Assembly: GCA_907163375.1 (NCBI GenBank)
Contig: CAJQUW010010382.1
Coordinates: 85,266 to 149,265, forward strand
DNA: 64,000 nucleotides
Source: Prostheceraeus crozeri
Taxonomy: Eukaryota; Platyhelminthes; Polycladida; Euryleptidae
Direction: 5' to 3'
The notes under the pieces were generated by a model. It was not told the origin of the DNA. It was given only the letters and a program-made list of their open reading frames with translations, and did not search any database. Made by a program: the position numbers and the translations under genes. Within the stretch, counting starts at the first letter, position 1; every line of letters starts with the position of its first letter. This document shows, piece after piece, positions 45,501-54,651 of the stretch.

Positions 45501-45915
45501 CACAGCTGCAGCAAGATGAGGTTAGTTGATACGCGTCTCAACTGACCTGCACGGCACTGTATCAACTTGCCCAACAGGCTGTCATCACAGAAAACCCCTC
45601 CTCACGAATAGCATGTTATCTAATTGCTATGCTGTGTGTACTTTTAAACAAGGGCTTAGTGGCAACTGTCATTTGAAATATTAGAGGCAGCCATATTTGG
45701 TTGCAGTCAGGTGATAGCACGAAGTTCGGGTACTCACCTGATTTTTACTCCTAGCGGCGAAAAAGTGATTGTTGATTCTCCTTCCGCGTGATTAGTTCAT
45801 AAGCCGTTGTCACTAACACCAAAGAACCAATAACATAGGTCTACAAAAGCATCCTACGGCATGACCTCGAAGTCGCTACTTTGTGTGAGAAAAGTCGACT
45901 GTATCAACTAACCTA
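42551..45915 (-). mobile_element. pogo-family element with TA duplication and subterminal repeats
   Basis: The ends GGTTAGTTGATACA (42553-42566) and its exact inverse (45900-45913) lie between TA dinucleotides (42551-42552, 45914-45915). The match extends two bases beyond on each side, probably by chance. The 12-13-bp motif recurs inside at 42729 (inverted), 42753, 42777, 45520 and 45559 (inverted). The interior encodes a pogo-type transposase. It lies exactly between the two 1.7-kb units. Confidence 0.9.
43480..45121 (-). pseudogene. pogo-type transposase (psq HTH, CENP-B HTH, DDE)
   Basis: The protein binds the element ends and moves it by cut and paste. The main frame (45121-44075) starts MPQFYTRKTNRATRTPHDLL with a psq helix-turn-helix (LVSQGQSIRKTATDLNIDKM), continues with a CENP-B-like HTH (WWAGFKRRQSLIIRSPESLG), and has the three catalytic acids in IYNLDETGCTTVQ, VLLILDNQESH and HRLQPLDKSVYGPFKSAF. 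The usual G-H after the second Asp is NQ here. After a frameshift near 44070 the tail continues in another frame (TIYDIPGLVATAQ, then SGFQSTGIHPLNRELF, 44040-43628). After a second, a basic/acidic end with GDFVVVRVLGKSR (43695-43480) follows. The DDE core is unbroken, so inactivation looks recent. Confidence 0.88.
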
Positions 45916-46024
45916 CTCCTCCCCTAGCCGTCATAATTGCAATATATTCCATTGTAGATGATAGCAAATCAGATGTAGAACTGTAACATTCTTAATTTAA
46001 TCGAGAAAGTAACATATTCTTCAC

Positions 46025-46300
46025 TTGAACCACAGAAATCTTGAAAAATTAACACACATTAAGTCTTGTTATCAAAAGTTCAGGCTCAAACCTTGTATCG
46101 CTTTTGAAATCAACATTAGACATGCTGACAGTATTGAAGTCTTGATGACGTCATTGAACAAACATCGCCTGAATTTTCAATGCTGCGATGTTCAACAAAA
46201 AACGATCCGCAGCGAAGATACGAAAACGTCCCTATCCATAGATCTGGATAGTCACTATGCAGAGACCGCGGAGTCTGTCTCAGTTAAGAGCCCGTATTGA
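46025..46300 (+). other. 91-codon frame kept in both units (copy 2)
   Basis: Counterpart of 38662-38937 with the same start and stop (MNHRNLEKLTHIKSCYQKF). No family recognised. Confidence 0.25.
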
Positions 46301-46992
46301 TGTTCCAAATACCGCATCAGGGTCCATTTTCGAGGTCCGAGAAGGTCTGCATCTAGGTCCGCCTCGAAGGTCTGAATAAATCTGTGTTAGGGTCCATTTT
46401 GATTGTTGAGAGGAGCTGCATCAGGCTCCATTTTCAAAGTCCGAGAAGTCTGTAATAGGCTCCGATGCCAGGTCCCTATCCATAGGTCCGGAGAGTCACT
46501 ATGCAGGCACCATAGAGTCTGTCTCACTATATAGTCCACTTTGGTGGTCCGAGGTCTGTATTAGGCCGGAGGCACACACGATAAGTCATAAGCCGCAAAT
46601 AGAGTTGAAACAGATAAGTTTCAATGAGAGCAGATATTCAGAATAAGCTACAAGCTTGAAGCAATAAGCCATCAGCCACAAGCCGCCTTTGATTACGGAG
46701 GTACATTTGAAAAAGACACTAGCCATAAGTCATAAGCCGTCATCTGGTTGTGAATCTATGGACGATGATCTTCAATAGAACCGACATTGTGATATAACGC
46801 GTAATTCTTTGTGCTTGTGCTTTATACTCCTGCAAAAATTAGGAAAATATAGTTTATTTTCTTCTTCTGTCCGGTTGTCATGAGAAATTATTTTGAAACA
46901 ATTGTACCTGTTTGTAATTTTATAAATAAAAAGCGCACAGAATGCTTTAGAAGTCATAATAAAGTTTATTGAAATTAGGAAGAAAAATGTAA

Positions 46993-47026
46993 ACCTGACA
47001 TGTTTCGACTGGTCTTGTCAAAGGTA
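46993..47026 (-). ncRNA. degenerate hammerhead motif at Penelope 3' end
   Basis: On the minus strand: stem I TACCT, core TTGACAA (consensus CUGANGA, two changes), stem II GACCAGTC, GAAA, CATG as a one-pair stem III, UC, then AGGTT. Stem I pairs over 4-5 positions. It is probably inactive, but the layout matches the motifs at 18487 and 33227. Confidence 0.45.
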
Positions 47027-47130
47027 ACCCAGCATGTGAAATTACATTGAAAGATAGACATTTTTTAAGAAGGAGAAGGTTGAGATACAGGTCAACACGC
47101 GATAGCAGCGGCAGACTGTGAGTCACCCGA

Positions 47131-48024
47131 TTACCATGGCAAGCGAAGATTAATCACATGGTCCTTTTGCTTGCACAGGTTGGGATTATCACGTCTAATA
47201 AACAATGCCTCGAGGATACGTAAAATGCGGTCATTGTAAGCGTGGCATACAATCTCAAACTTGCTGATAGGGTCATTCGGAACACTACAGCAACTGAGCA
47301 CATGTTCAGTAATTGCAGAGCGAGAAATTCCTAAATGACCATTTAAGAACCACCTGGGTATGTGCTCCCGCGCTCGAACTGTCAGGGGTCGTGACGTCCG
47401 TCCAATATAGGTTGATCCACAACCACAACGAAAAGAATAAATAACAGAAGACGTGGCGGCCACTGGCAGACGATCTTTAGGAGAAGCAACAGGAATACAG
47501 TTGGTCTTAAAAATAATTATGGGTTTTGCGGCAGGAGCAAACTTGGCCAGCAGTTCATCGATCGATTTGCGAATGAAAAGACTAGATTTGTCACCATAGA
47601 AAGGCAAGTTGACATAAACAGCCTTTCTTTCAGCGGTGGCAACAGAAACATTATTGATCTCAGTGACTTCATATTGATCGATGAAGTGCTCAGGATAAGC
47701 ATTAGACTTCAAAATAGCACGAATGGTATTGAATTCTTGGTATAACATTTCATCAGAACAAATACGAAGCGCACGAATAAATAGAGAACGGACAAGGCCT
47801 CTTTTATAGGCAATGGGCACGAAACTGTGAAAACTCATGTAAACACCTGAAAAAGTTGGTTTACGGTGCACTGTGGTACACAGTTTCCCGTCAGGCATGC
47901 GTTGTATAGAAACATCAAGAAACGGTAGTCTGCCCTGCTCTTCACATTCATAAGTAAAATTTATATGAGGATGAAAGCTATTGAAAATGTCAAGTAAAGA
48001 TTCTCCTGCCTCCCTGCTCCTCAC
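47131..48024 (-). CDS. Penelope-like RT C-terminus plus GIY-YIG nuclease (left arm)
   Basis: An open frame of 297 codons on the minus strand begins in the RT palm just after the YVDD position (MRSREAGESLLDIFNSFHPH), runs through RLPFLDVSIQRMPDGKL and VHRKPTFSGVYMSFHSFVPI, and ends in a C-terminal GIY-YIG domain: SVIYSFRCGCGSTYIGRTSR, VRAREHIPRWFLNGHL and RILEALFIRRDNPNLCKQKD. The CGCG cysteines, Y-IGRT, EH and late Glu are intact. The 5' truncation removes RT motifs 1-4, so this copy cannot be active alone. It differs from the right-arm protein at one residue (Ala for Val in NTIRAILKS). Confidence 0.88.
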   Translation of the reverse strand: MRSREAGESLLDIFNSFHPHINFTYECEEQGRLPFLDVSIQRMPDGKLCTTVHRKPTFSGVYMSFHSFVPIAYKRGLVRSLFIRALRICSDEMLYQEFNTIRAILKSNAYPEHFIDQYEVTEINNVSVATAERKAVYVNLPFYGDKSSLFIRKSIDELLAKFAPAAKPIIIFKTNCIPVASPKDRLPVAATSSVIYSFRCGCGSTYIGRTSRPLTVRAREHIPRWFLNGHLGISRSAITEHVLSCCSVPNDPISKFEIVCHAYNDRILRILEALFIRRDNPNLCKQKDHVINLRLPW

Positions 48025-48059
48025 AAGAGCGAACGTGTCGTCAGGTAGACGGTGTAGCC

Positions 48060-49079
48060 ATGGGCAGTGCTCTCGGCCCTCTCTTTGCCAACATTTTCAT
48101 GGGAAACCTTGAGAGTAGTTTGTCTAGTCATATTGATTCCTTGTGTCATGTGTATTATCGTTATGTTGACGACACGTTCGCTCTTGTGAGGAGCAGGGAG
48201 GCAGGAGAATCTTTACTTGACATTTTCAATAGCTTTCATCCTCATATAAATTTTACTTATGAATGTGAAGAGCAGGGCAGACTACCGTTTCTTGATGTTT
48301 CTATACAACGCATGCCTGACGGGAAACTGTGTACCACAGTGCACCGTAAACCAACTTTTTCAGGTGTTTACATGAGTTTTCACAGTTTCGTGCCCATTGC
48401 CTATAAAAGAGGCCTTGTCCGTTCTCTATTTATTCGTGCGCTTCGTATTTGTTCTGATGAAATGTTATACCAAGAATTCAATACCATTCGTGTTATTTTG
48501 AAGTCTAATGCTTATCCTGAGCACTTCATCGATCAATATGAAGTCACTGAGATCAATAATGTTTCTGTTGCCACCGCTGAAAGAAAGGCTGTTTATGTCA
48601 ACTTGCCTTTCTATGGTGACAAATCTAGTCTTTTCATTCGCAAATCGATCGATGAACTGCTGGCCAAGTTTGCTCCTGCCGCAAAACCCATAATTATTTT
48701 TAAGACCAACTGTATTCCTGTTGCTTCTCCTAAAGATCGTCTGCCAGTGGCCGCCACGTCTTCTGTTATTTATTCTTTTCGTTGTGGTTGTGGATCAACC
48801 TATATTGGACGGACGTCACGACCCCTGACAGTTCGAGCGCGGGAGCACATACCCAGGTGGTTCTTAAATGGTCATTTAGGAATTTCTCGCTCTGCAATTA
48901 CTGAACATGTGCTCAGTTGCTGTAGTGTTCCGAATGACCCTATCAGCAAGTTTGAGATTGTATGCCACGCTTACAATGACCGCATTTTACGTATCCTCGA
49001 GGCATTGTTTATTAGACGTGATAATCCCAACCTGTGCAAGCAAAAGGACCATGTGATTAATCTTCGCTTGCCATGGTAA
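48060..49079 (+). CDS. Penelope-like RT C-terminus plus GIY-YIG nuclease (right arm)
   Basis: The frame is 339 codons, opening at MGSALGPLFANIFMGNLE, the RT motif that precedes the catalytic YRYVDDTFALV (about residues 33-43), then the same sequence as the left arm to the stop at 49079. It keeps the YVDD box, the thumb region and a full GIY-YIG nuclease with CGCGSTYIGRTSR and ILEALFIRRD. Upstream codons in frame (48044-48059) are already element sequence, so the ATG is an internal methionine rather than a true start. Canonical Penelope proteins are two to three times longer; this is a 5'-truncated copy with no breaks in what remains. Confidence 0.9.
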   Translation: MGSALGPLFANIFMGNLESSLSSHIDSLCHVYYRYVDDTFALVRSREAGESLLDIFNSFHPHINFTYECEEQGRLPFLDVSIQRMPDGKLCTTVHRKPTFSGVYMSFHSFVPIAYKRGLVRSLFIRALRICSDEMLYQEFNTIRVILKSNAYPEHFIDQYEVTEINNVSVATAERKAVYVNLPFYGDKSSLFIRKSIDELLAKFAPAAKPIIIFKTNCIPVASPKDRLPVAATSSVIYSFRCGCGSTYIGRTSRPLTVRAREHIPRWFLNGHLGISRSAITEHVLSCCSVPNDPISKFEIVCHAYNDRILRILEALFIRRDNPNLCKQKDHVINLRLPW

Positions 49080-49300
49080 TCGGGTGACTCACAGTCTGCC
49101 GCTGCTATCGCGTGTTGACCTGTATCTCAACCTTCTCCTTCTTAAGAAATTATTTTGCCAAAAATGGCTTATGACTTATGCATTATTCTGTGTGCCTCCG
49201 GCCTTAGGGTCTGTTTTGAAGGTCCGAGTGAGTCATTAGGCATTGGTCCGCAGAGCCACTATACAGGTACCATTGAGTCTGTCTCCCTATATAGTCCGCC

Positions 49301-49744
49301 ATGAAAGAGACCGCACATAATATGTCCACTACCGTACAAAGAATTATTGGGTTCAAGAATGTTAAGCAACGAAGGGTTCTATATGGAACATCTTCAATGT
49401 TGTGTGTGGCACTCCCGTTCTACTCAATGGTTCTACAATTGGTTCCATTTATCTTTTGCGATATTGCGGAAGCTTCATATTTCATAGATTCCTTAAATTG
49501 CCATTCACAAATAAAATGCAGGATGGATTTTAGATTTATCGTACTTCTTGTAGTTAAAAGCGTCAAAATGCAGATAGAAATCCATGGGCCTATCAAGAAG
49601 CAAGTTTTTACAACGACCTTTGCAATAACTTTCTTACCATTCATGGCAGAAGCATCGAATGAAATACAGGCGCAAGGGGTTGCTGAAGGAGTCTGTCCAA
49701 AATATTTGAATATAATCTTAAGATTTTCGGTCGACCAGAAGTGA
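49301..49744 (+). other. 147-codon frame kept in both units (copy 2)
   Basis: Counterpart of 41971-42414 with four residue differences. Function unknown. Confidence 0.3.
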
Positions 49745-49938
49745 ACATATTCATTAAGATGAAAAACGCATCTGTCTGAAAAGTCAGATTTCTCAAAAAC
49801 GCTGGATTTTTAGCAAACTTGTGTTACACTATCTCGGAACTTATGATCGTCATCTCCATCCAAAAATTCCTGGCAACACACTTGTTTATCAGGATGAAGG
49901 TTATTTTTCTTTAGAATTCTAAACACTGAGAGGATTAA

Positions 49939-50252
49939 AGGCTGGTTTCCATTGGGTCGTAGGTCGCTTCAGCGTCTCCACTGTCGCGTGAAATTTGACG
50001 TCACAATTATCTTCACTTTCTTGCGACAAGAACGCTTGACGCTCATGGCGCTGCAATATTTGAAGTCACAATGGGCACTGCATTGCATGCAACGTCGGAA
50101 GGGTGACACGCACGGTGAAGCAGCAGACACCACTGATTGGAAACCGTCTCACGAGTTGAAGCGCAATTGAGTGAAACATCGATCAATCAGAGCGCGCTAT
50201 TGCGGAAGACGGTGCTACGACGTACGACGCGCGATCCATTGTATACCAGCCT
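49939..50252. mobile_element. 314-bp PIF/Harbinger-like MITE
   Basis: AGGCTGGTTTCCATTGGGTC at the left and, inverted, AGGCTGGTATACAATGGATC at the right (16 of 20 match), flanked by TAA (49936-49938 and 50253-50255). A GTCGTAGGTCGC-type motif follows both ends. No coding. Confidence 0.8.
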
Positions 50253-50255
50253 TAA

Positions 50256-51771
50256 GAAAATTCTTCTTCAGAGAGGCGACGCGTACATTTAGTCGGAAAG
50301 AAATTCAATATCACTGCAACCATTATGCCATTTGCTAGAAATCAGTTATAAGATGCTTATCGAAGGAGAAGTCTATAATTGAATAATTGAGCTCTGTAGG
50401 CTGCAATCTATAATGCCGCGATGCATTGACCCATAATGGTATCCAGTCCAAATGGTCTTGATAGAACTTTCCAGGGAGCGCAACAAAGTGCAATTTAAGC
50501 AAAGTTCTTAGCAACAGCTGAAACTTTAGTGCCACCTCCGCGAACTGAAAGAGCAGCTGATTTCGGGACCAGAAACATACTTTGCAAAGTGTGCTCTTGT
50601 ATTTGATTACCGCACTTGATATTAGTTCGAGGCTTTCTCTGGGACAGTTTTATAAAAACCAAGGTTCAGGTTTTTTGCAAGAAGACCATTACAATCATGA
50701 ACATAATACGCGAAATTGTGCACACTTTAACAATGACATGCGTTCTGAAAGTTATCAGAGTTTCAGAAAATCAATCTCTTTGTCTGCATCTATCTCAGCT
50801 TGAACCAACACAAAATAAATTAGCAGATAGAGTCAAGAGATTTTGTGAAACAACGCAACGGTGACGATGATTGTGTCGTTTCTAGAGGACAGGTAGTTCC
50901 GCGATATCATAAACAGAATGTCCGGAATTTTCAATTAAATTCTCACTTCAATGTATTGAAAAGCTCTCCATAAATCTCGCACATTTTAATCCCATACACG
51001 TAAATCTAATAAATCACTTTTTTTCTTCTATTTCCACCCGGCCTCAGACAATAAATTGACAGAGGCATGGTTCAGCGATACTGTTTGTAATAATCAAAAC
51101 ATAACAGCAGACCATCATTTATTTCACATTTTGTGAACAAAACCTGTCATTTATTACCCCTGCCCATACTGGCATGCACTGAAGCGCGAAGAGGGGATTG
51201 GCCCGCCTTCTCAACCTTTAAACTTTTGCTCCGAAAATATGAACATTACGCTGCAGCACATTTTGTGTATGACCGAAAATGACTTTTCAAAATAAGACGG
51301 TCTACTTTTTTAAAATTCATAAATTTGAACTTTCAGTGAGTCGAATTGAACGATTCATTTATTGGTTTGTTTATTAATAGTCTATGAAATGTTTTAGCAC
51401 TTGCAGGAATTATGATGATTGGATCATATTACATAATAATCACATTATTTCATAGCCTATCACTTGACTATCTTTCAATGCTAGCATAATTTCTATTGAT
51501 GTCTCCTGAAAACCGCAAACCGCATTCTACCAAGTCGATGAAATGATCGATTCGAATATTACGTCTATACTAGTGCATAACTAAATGCAGCATAAATGTT
51601 GGCCAACATTTTATAACATACAAATAGATATCACTCAGTGTTCAATACTACTTACATTGCGATCATGCTGTATCATGTATGGACAATGATCTGGACAGAC
51701 GAAATTAGAATAGTTCCAATTTAGACTTATCAAATTTAGCCTGCATTTAGTAGGCTATAGCTATACTTGTG
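50256..51771. other. no recognisable gene
   Basis: AT-rich, non-coding. Only chance-like frames under 85 codons. Confidence 0.4.
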
Positions 51772-52704
51772 CAGGGTGCGGCATGAAAATGTGACTAAAT
51801 TTCAATGTAGCATAGCTTTCTAATTATCCAACAGACTATTAACAAATAAGGTCTGATTATGATGTCAATACACATCTTCATTACCGTAATCAACGTTAGT
51901 CAACATTACAATGATTTTAAGGATGAGAGTGCAATATACATGCAAAGCAGTAGAACTCGAAAGCCAAGAAACTAGATGAAAAGAACAACGACGGAATAGA
52001 AAAGTTAGCCTACTTCCAATTTTTCACTTAGATCATAATCATCGTGGCGAAGACTTTTTAGGCATTGTTGCACGGAAAACTTTCAAGCGAAAGGAAGACT
52101 TTCGTCGAGGTAGTTCAAGCGAGGGCTATTCGGCTTATTAATGACGTCAAGCTAACCTGTCATCTCCAACCATTGTCTCATCGTCGAGCAGTTGCCAGCT
52201 TAAGTCTTTTCTACCGCTGTAGTTAAGGTTCCCAAACTTCCTCACAGCGAGGCCCTTCGGGGCATAGGCTCCGGCCTTTCCTAGTCTGTTTCCTAAAAAG
52301 ACTTTAAAAGAAATGAAACAGGAAAATACGAATTTTTGACGTGGATGCTGTGTGATCATCTGCAATAGAAAGATCTCGCCGTGATGCTTATCGCTATAAC
52401 TATGAGTTTCGAGCTTAAATAAAGTTATTTTTATCACTATTATTACTGAAGAATTGGAAGCAGGCTGGTTCTTCCATTTCTTCCATTCAGTCGTCGTTCA
52501 TTTTCATCAAGTTTCTTGGCTTTCGAGTTCTTCTGCTTACATGCATATTATACTCTCATCCTTAAATTCAATCATTGCAATGTTGACTATGGTAATAAAG
52601 ATGTGTATTGACTTCAAATGAGACCTAATTTGTTAATTTCTGTTGGATAATTAGAAAGTTATGCTTCATTAAAATTCAGTCACAATTTTTTATGCCGTAC
52701 ACTG
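51772..52704. mobile_element. 933-bp element with ~225-bp inverted ends and a captured exon-like insert
   Basis: The ends CAGGGTGCGGCAT and, inverted, CAGTGTACGGCAT start arms of about 225-230 bp (51772-52001 and 52482-52704) that match at roughly 85%. TA follows the right end and TG precedes the left, so a TA duplication is possible but not proven. The middle (52002-52481) is not self-complementary and contains an exon-like segment at 52157-52292. Confidence 0.75.
52157..52292 (-). other. exon-like coding segment inside a TIR element
   Basis: On the minus strand a pyrimidine-rich tract and TTTTTAG precede the segment and CAG|GTTAGC follows it: a plausible acceptor and donor around 136 bp. 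It encodes 44 full codons, NRLGKAGAYAPKGLAVRKFG then NLNYSGRKDLSWQLLDDETM and VGDD, with a split codon at each end. The segment is GC-richer than its flanks, has no stops and contains Trp, Asp/Glu and Lys/Arg as expected for real protein. I do not recognise the family. Its place between inverted ends suggests a host exon captured with intron flanks; a chance frame is the alternative. Confidence 0.45.
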
Positions 52705-53177
52705 TAATCACAGACTTACATAAAAAAGGCTGACTGTGACAAAGATTTTATACATAAAGGAGGAGTTCGCCTGTTTGTTTTACATAGCAACATAGCATCA
52801 TCGGACAACATCTATAATCAAGAAAGGCATCAATTTTCCTACGGATTTTGAAATATGAATTAGACATCTAGTTCATCAAGATGTGAAGACTATGAAGCAG
52901 CAAGAATAATCAAATGACATGTTTTGTTCTAGCAGAGACAATGCTTTCCAAAACATGGGAAAACAGAAATCTTTGTTTAGCATTTATTTGTTAAGAATAT
53001 TGCAGTGACACAATTGATGTACTGTATTCCCACGTGAATTGCAGAATTAGTTTACTCGAATACAGAATTTAATAACCATCCATGCAGGATAAAGGATTTA
53101 CTGAATACAAGTGGAATTCACAAAATTGTTAAACTCATTCTGAGTCTAGTTGTTTGGTCATTATTATGATTATTAGT
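52705..53177. other. no recognisable feature
   Basis: AT-rich non-coding spacer. Confidence 0.4.
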
Positions 53178-53539
53178 GGGGGTGATAACTCTAAAACCGT
53201 GCAAATTGAGGGTAGAGGGCCAGATTTTTGCCTATATCTTAATTTTCATCTTGTGAACAATTCCTGATATGTATCTCTTTCTGAATTTCTGCATTTACTT
53301 CTCCCTGAAATACATTACACCAATGGGATTTCGCGCAGACTTTAATGACTAAAAATAATTCTAGTGTTTAAATGCGGAAGCAAGAGTGGATGTATCGTCA
53401 TAGTTACGCAGTACACAAGTGTTTCAAAATTTACCAGCTGAAAATAGTAGTGGCAAAAATCTATGGCAATGGCTATGACATCGGCTGAACCGGTACAAGT
53501 TTGGTCTCCTGGCTATTACACCGGCTGATCCATTACAAT

Positions 53540-53735
53540 ATTTGTTCTATCTATATTATCACGCATCGTATTTCTCAGCTATATCAGATAACAGAATCAC
53601 TCAATGTAACAAGAAAAAGGTCTTTGTATCAGAAAGTGACTAGGCTCGCCTCTTTGTCTTTCATCGCCTTACATAGTTTTGCTTCACTTTCTAATTTTTT
53701 GAGAAATTTAGTGGTTTCTGAAAAGAACTAAATAG
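53540..53735 (+). repeat. subterminal segment, direct partner of 60900-61100
   Basis: CACTCAATGTAACAAGAAA, then TCGCCTCTTTGTCTTTC resembles CATTCAATGTGACAAAAAA, then TCGCTGCTTGTCTTGC at 60918-60975, in the same orientation although the outer arms are inverted. The peptides from both are weakly alike (TR, S-rich, then LR and E-x-N), but coding is unproven. Confidence 0.35.
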
Positions 53736-53931
53736 ATTCCTAGGCGACAAACGACTAATATAACAAAATCTCAATTTTCAAGTGCTTTATTTGCTGTTGA
53801 TAATTTTATCTTTTTTTTATTTGAGGCAATCAGCATTACCTGGGGCTCGTTTCATCAAATAAATTAGTGCTCTATCTCAGTATGGAAAATGTTTTGCGTT
53901 TCATAAAATAAATTTAAAGCAGTGATTTAAA

Positions 53932-54039
53932 CAGTCGAAATTCGCAGCGCTTCACAAAACCGCATATTAAGCAGTGATTTATAAAAAGTCCCACACTGCT
54001 TAATATATGGCTTTGTGAAACGCTGTTAATTTCGACTGC
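53932..54039. repeat. palindromic MITE-like hairpin
   Basis: Arms CAGTCGAAATTCGCAGCGCT, then TCACAAA and ATTAAGCAGTG at 53932-53976 are matched inverted at 53993-54039 with a 16-base loop. TTTCATAAA words flank it. It could form a stable hairpin about 45 bp long. Confidence 0.65.
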
Positions 54040-54651
54040 CTAATCAGTATTATTGAGCAGTCTGCAGAGTCTTCACAAAGAAGCATCAGCAGTGGTCGAA
54101 ATTTGAAAATATGGAAATTCACTGATAGAAATGTGAAAATTTTTATCACAAGATGTGAATGATCGTCGAGAAAGTTATGGAAACTTAAGATATCGGAGAA
54201 ATTACTGCAAATATAACTTCAAAATAGAAAAATGGCTTTTGATTTTCAATTCTATTGTCAGTAGTAAACTATTTGTGAGAAGGGCACATTTGCAAGCTTT
54301 TTTTTGAAAATTTCTTCCTTTGAAAAGTGGCAATGCTGTGACGAAAAAACGTCCGGTAACAACAAAATTACAGTGGTTTGATTTGAGGGTTTCAATTTCT
54401 TTCGTGTAATGAGGTATGGAAGAATTTCGTCATTCAAAGTCATGTCATGAAATCATTTCAATATTAGAAGACCTTGAGATATTGACTTTTACATACATCG
54501 ACAACAGCTAGCAAAAGACATGTAGATTCTCAAATACTCTCTAAATTTGTAGTCGCACAATTGACTGCCGGAAACATTTTCCACTCATAATTTTTTACCA
54601 CCTAAACAAATGCAGCCATCCAAGAGTCTAAAGAAAAACGAATCTCACGCG

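Larger units (their letters stand above)
46896..49144. mobile_element. inverted (head-to-head) dimer of a Penelope-like element
   Basis: A 13-bp target duplication, AGAAATTATTTTG, flanks the insertion (46883-46895 and 49145-49157), with the unsplit site visible in copy 1 near 41817. Two 5'-truncated copies point outward from the centre: minus strand about 47067-48043 and plus strand 48167-49143, with a 123-bp spacer belonging to the plus copy. The arms of about 977 bp appear almost identical; I found one base difference in the parts compared. The left copy has about 170 bp more 3' sequence. One insertion event with strand switching is the simplest origin. Confidence 0.92.
46564..49203. mobile_element. 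Harbinger-like MITE split by a Penelope dimer (copy 2)
   Basis: Same ends and TTA flanks (46561-46563 and 49204-49206) as the copy-1 MITE. Net of the Penelope insertion it is about 378 bp. Confidence 0.85.
45925..49876. repeat. 1.7-kb duplicated unit, copy 2 (with nested elements)
   Basis: Direct copy of 38562-42546. It starts 10 bp after the pogo right TA and ends at TGGCAA before unrelated ACACTTG sequence. A 17-bp block present at 39009-39030 in copy 1 is missing here. It carries the same MITE but a Penelope dimer in place of the LINE. Confidence 0.85.

Noticed and set aside
47517-47702. Second frame inside the Penelope arms (also at 48508-48693)
   Set aside because: A shadow of the GIY-YIG/RT frame; present in both arms only because the arms are identical.
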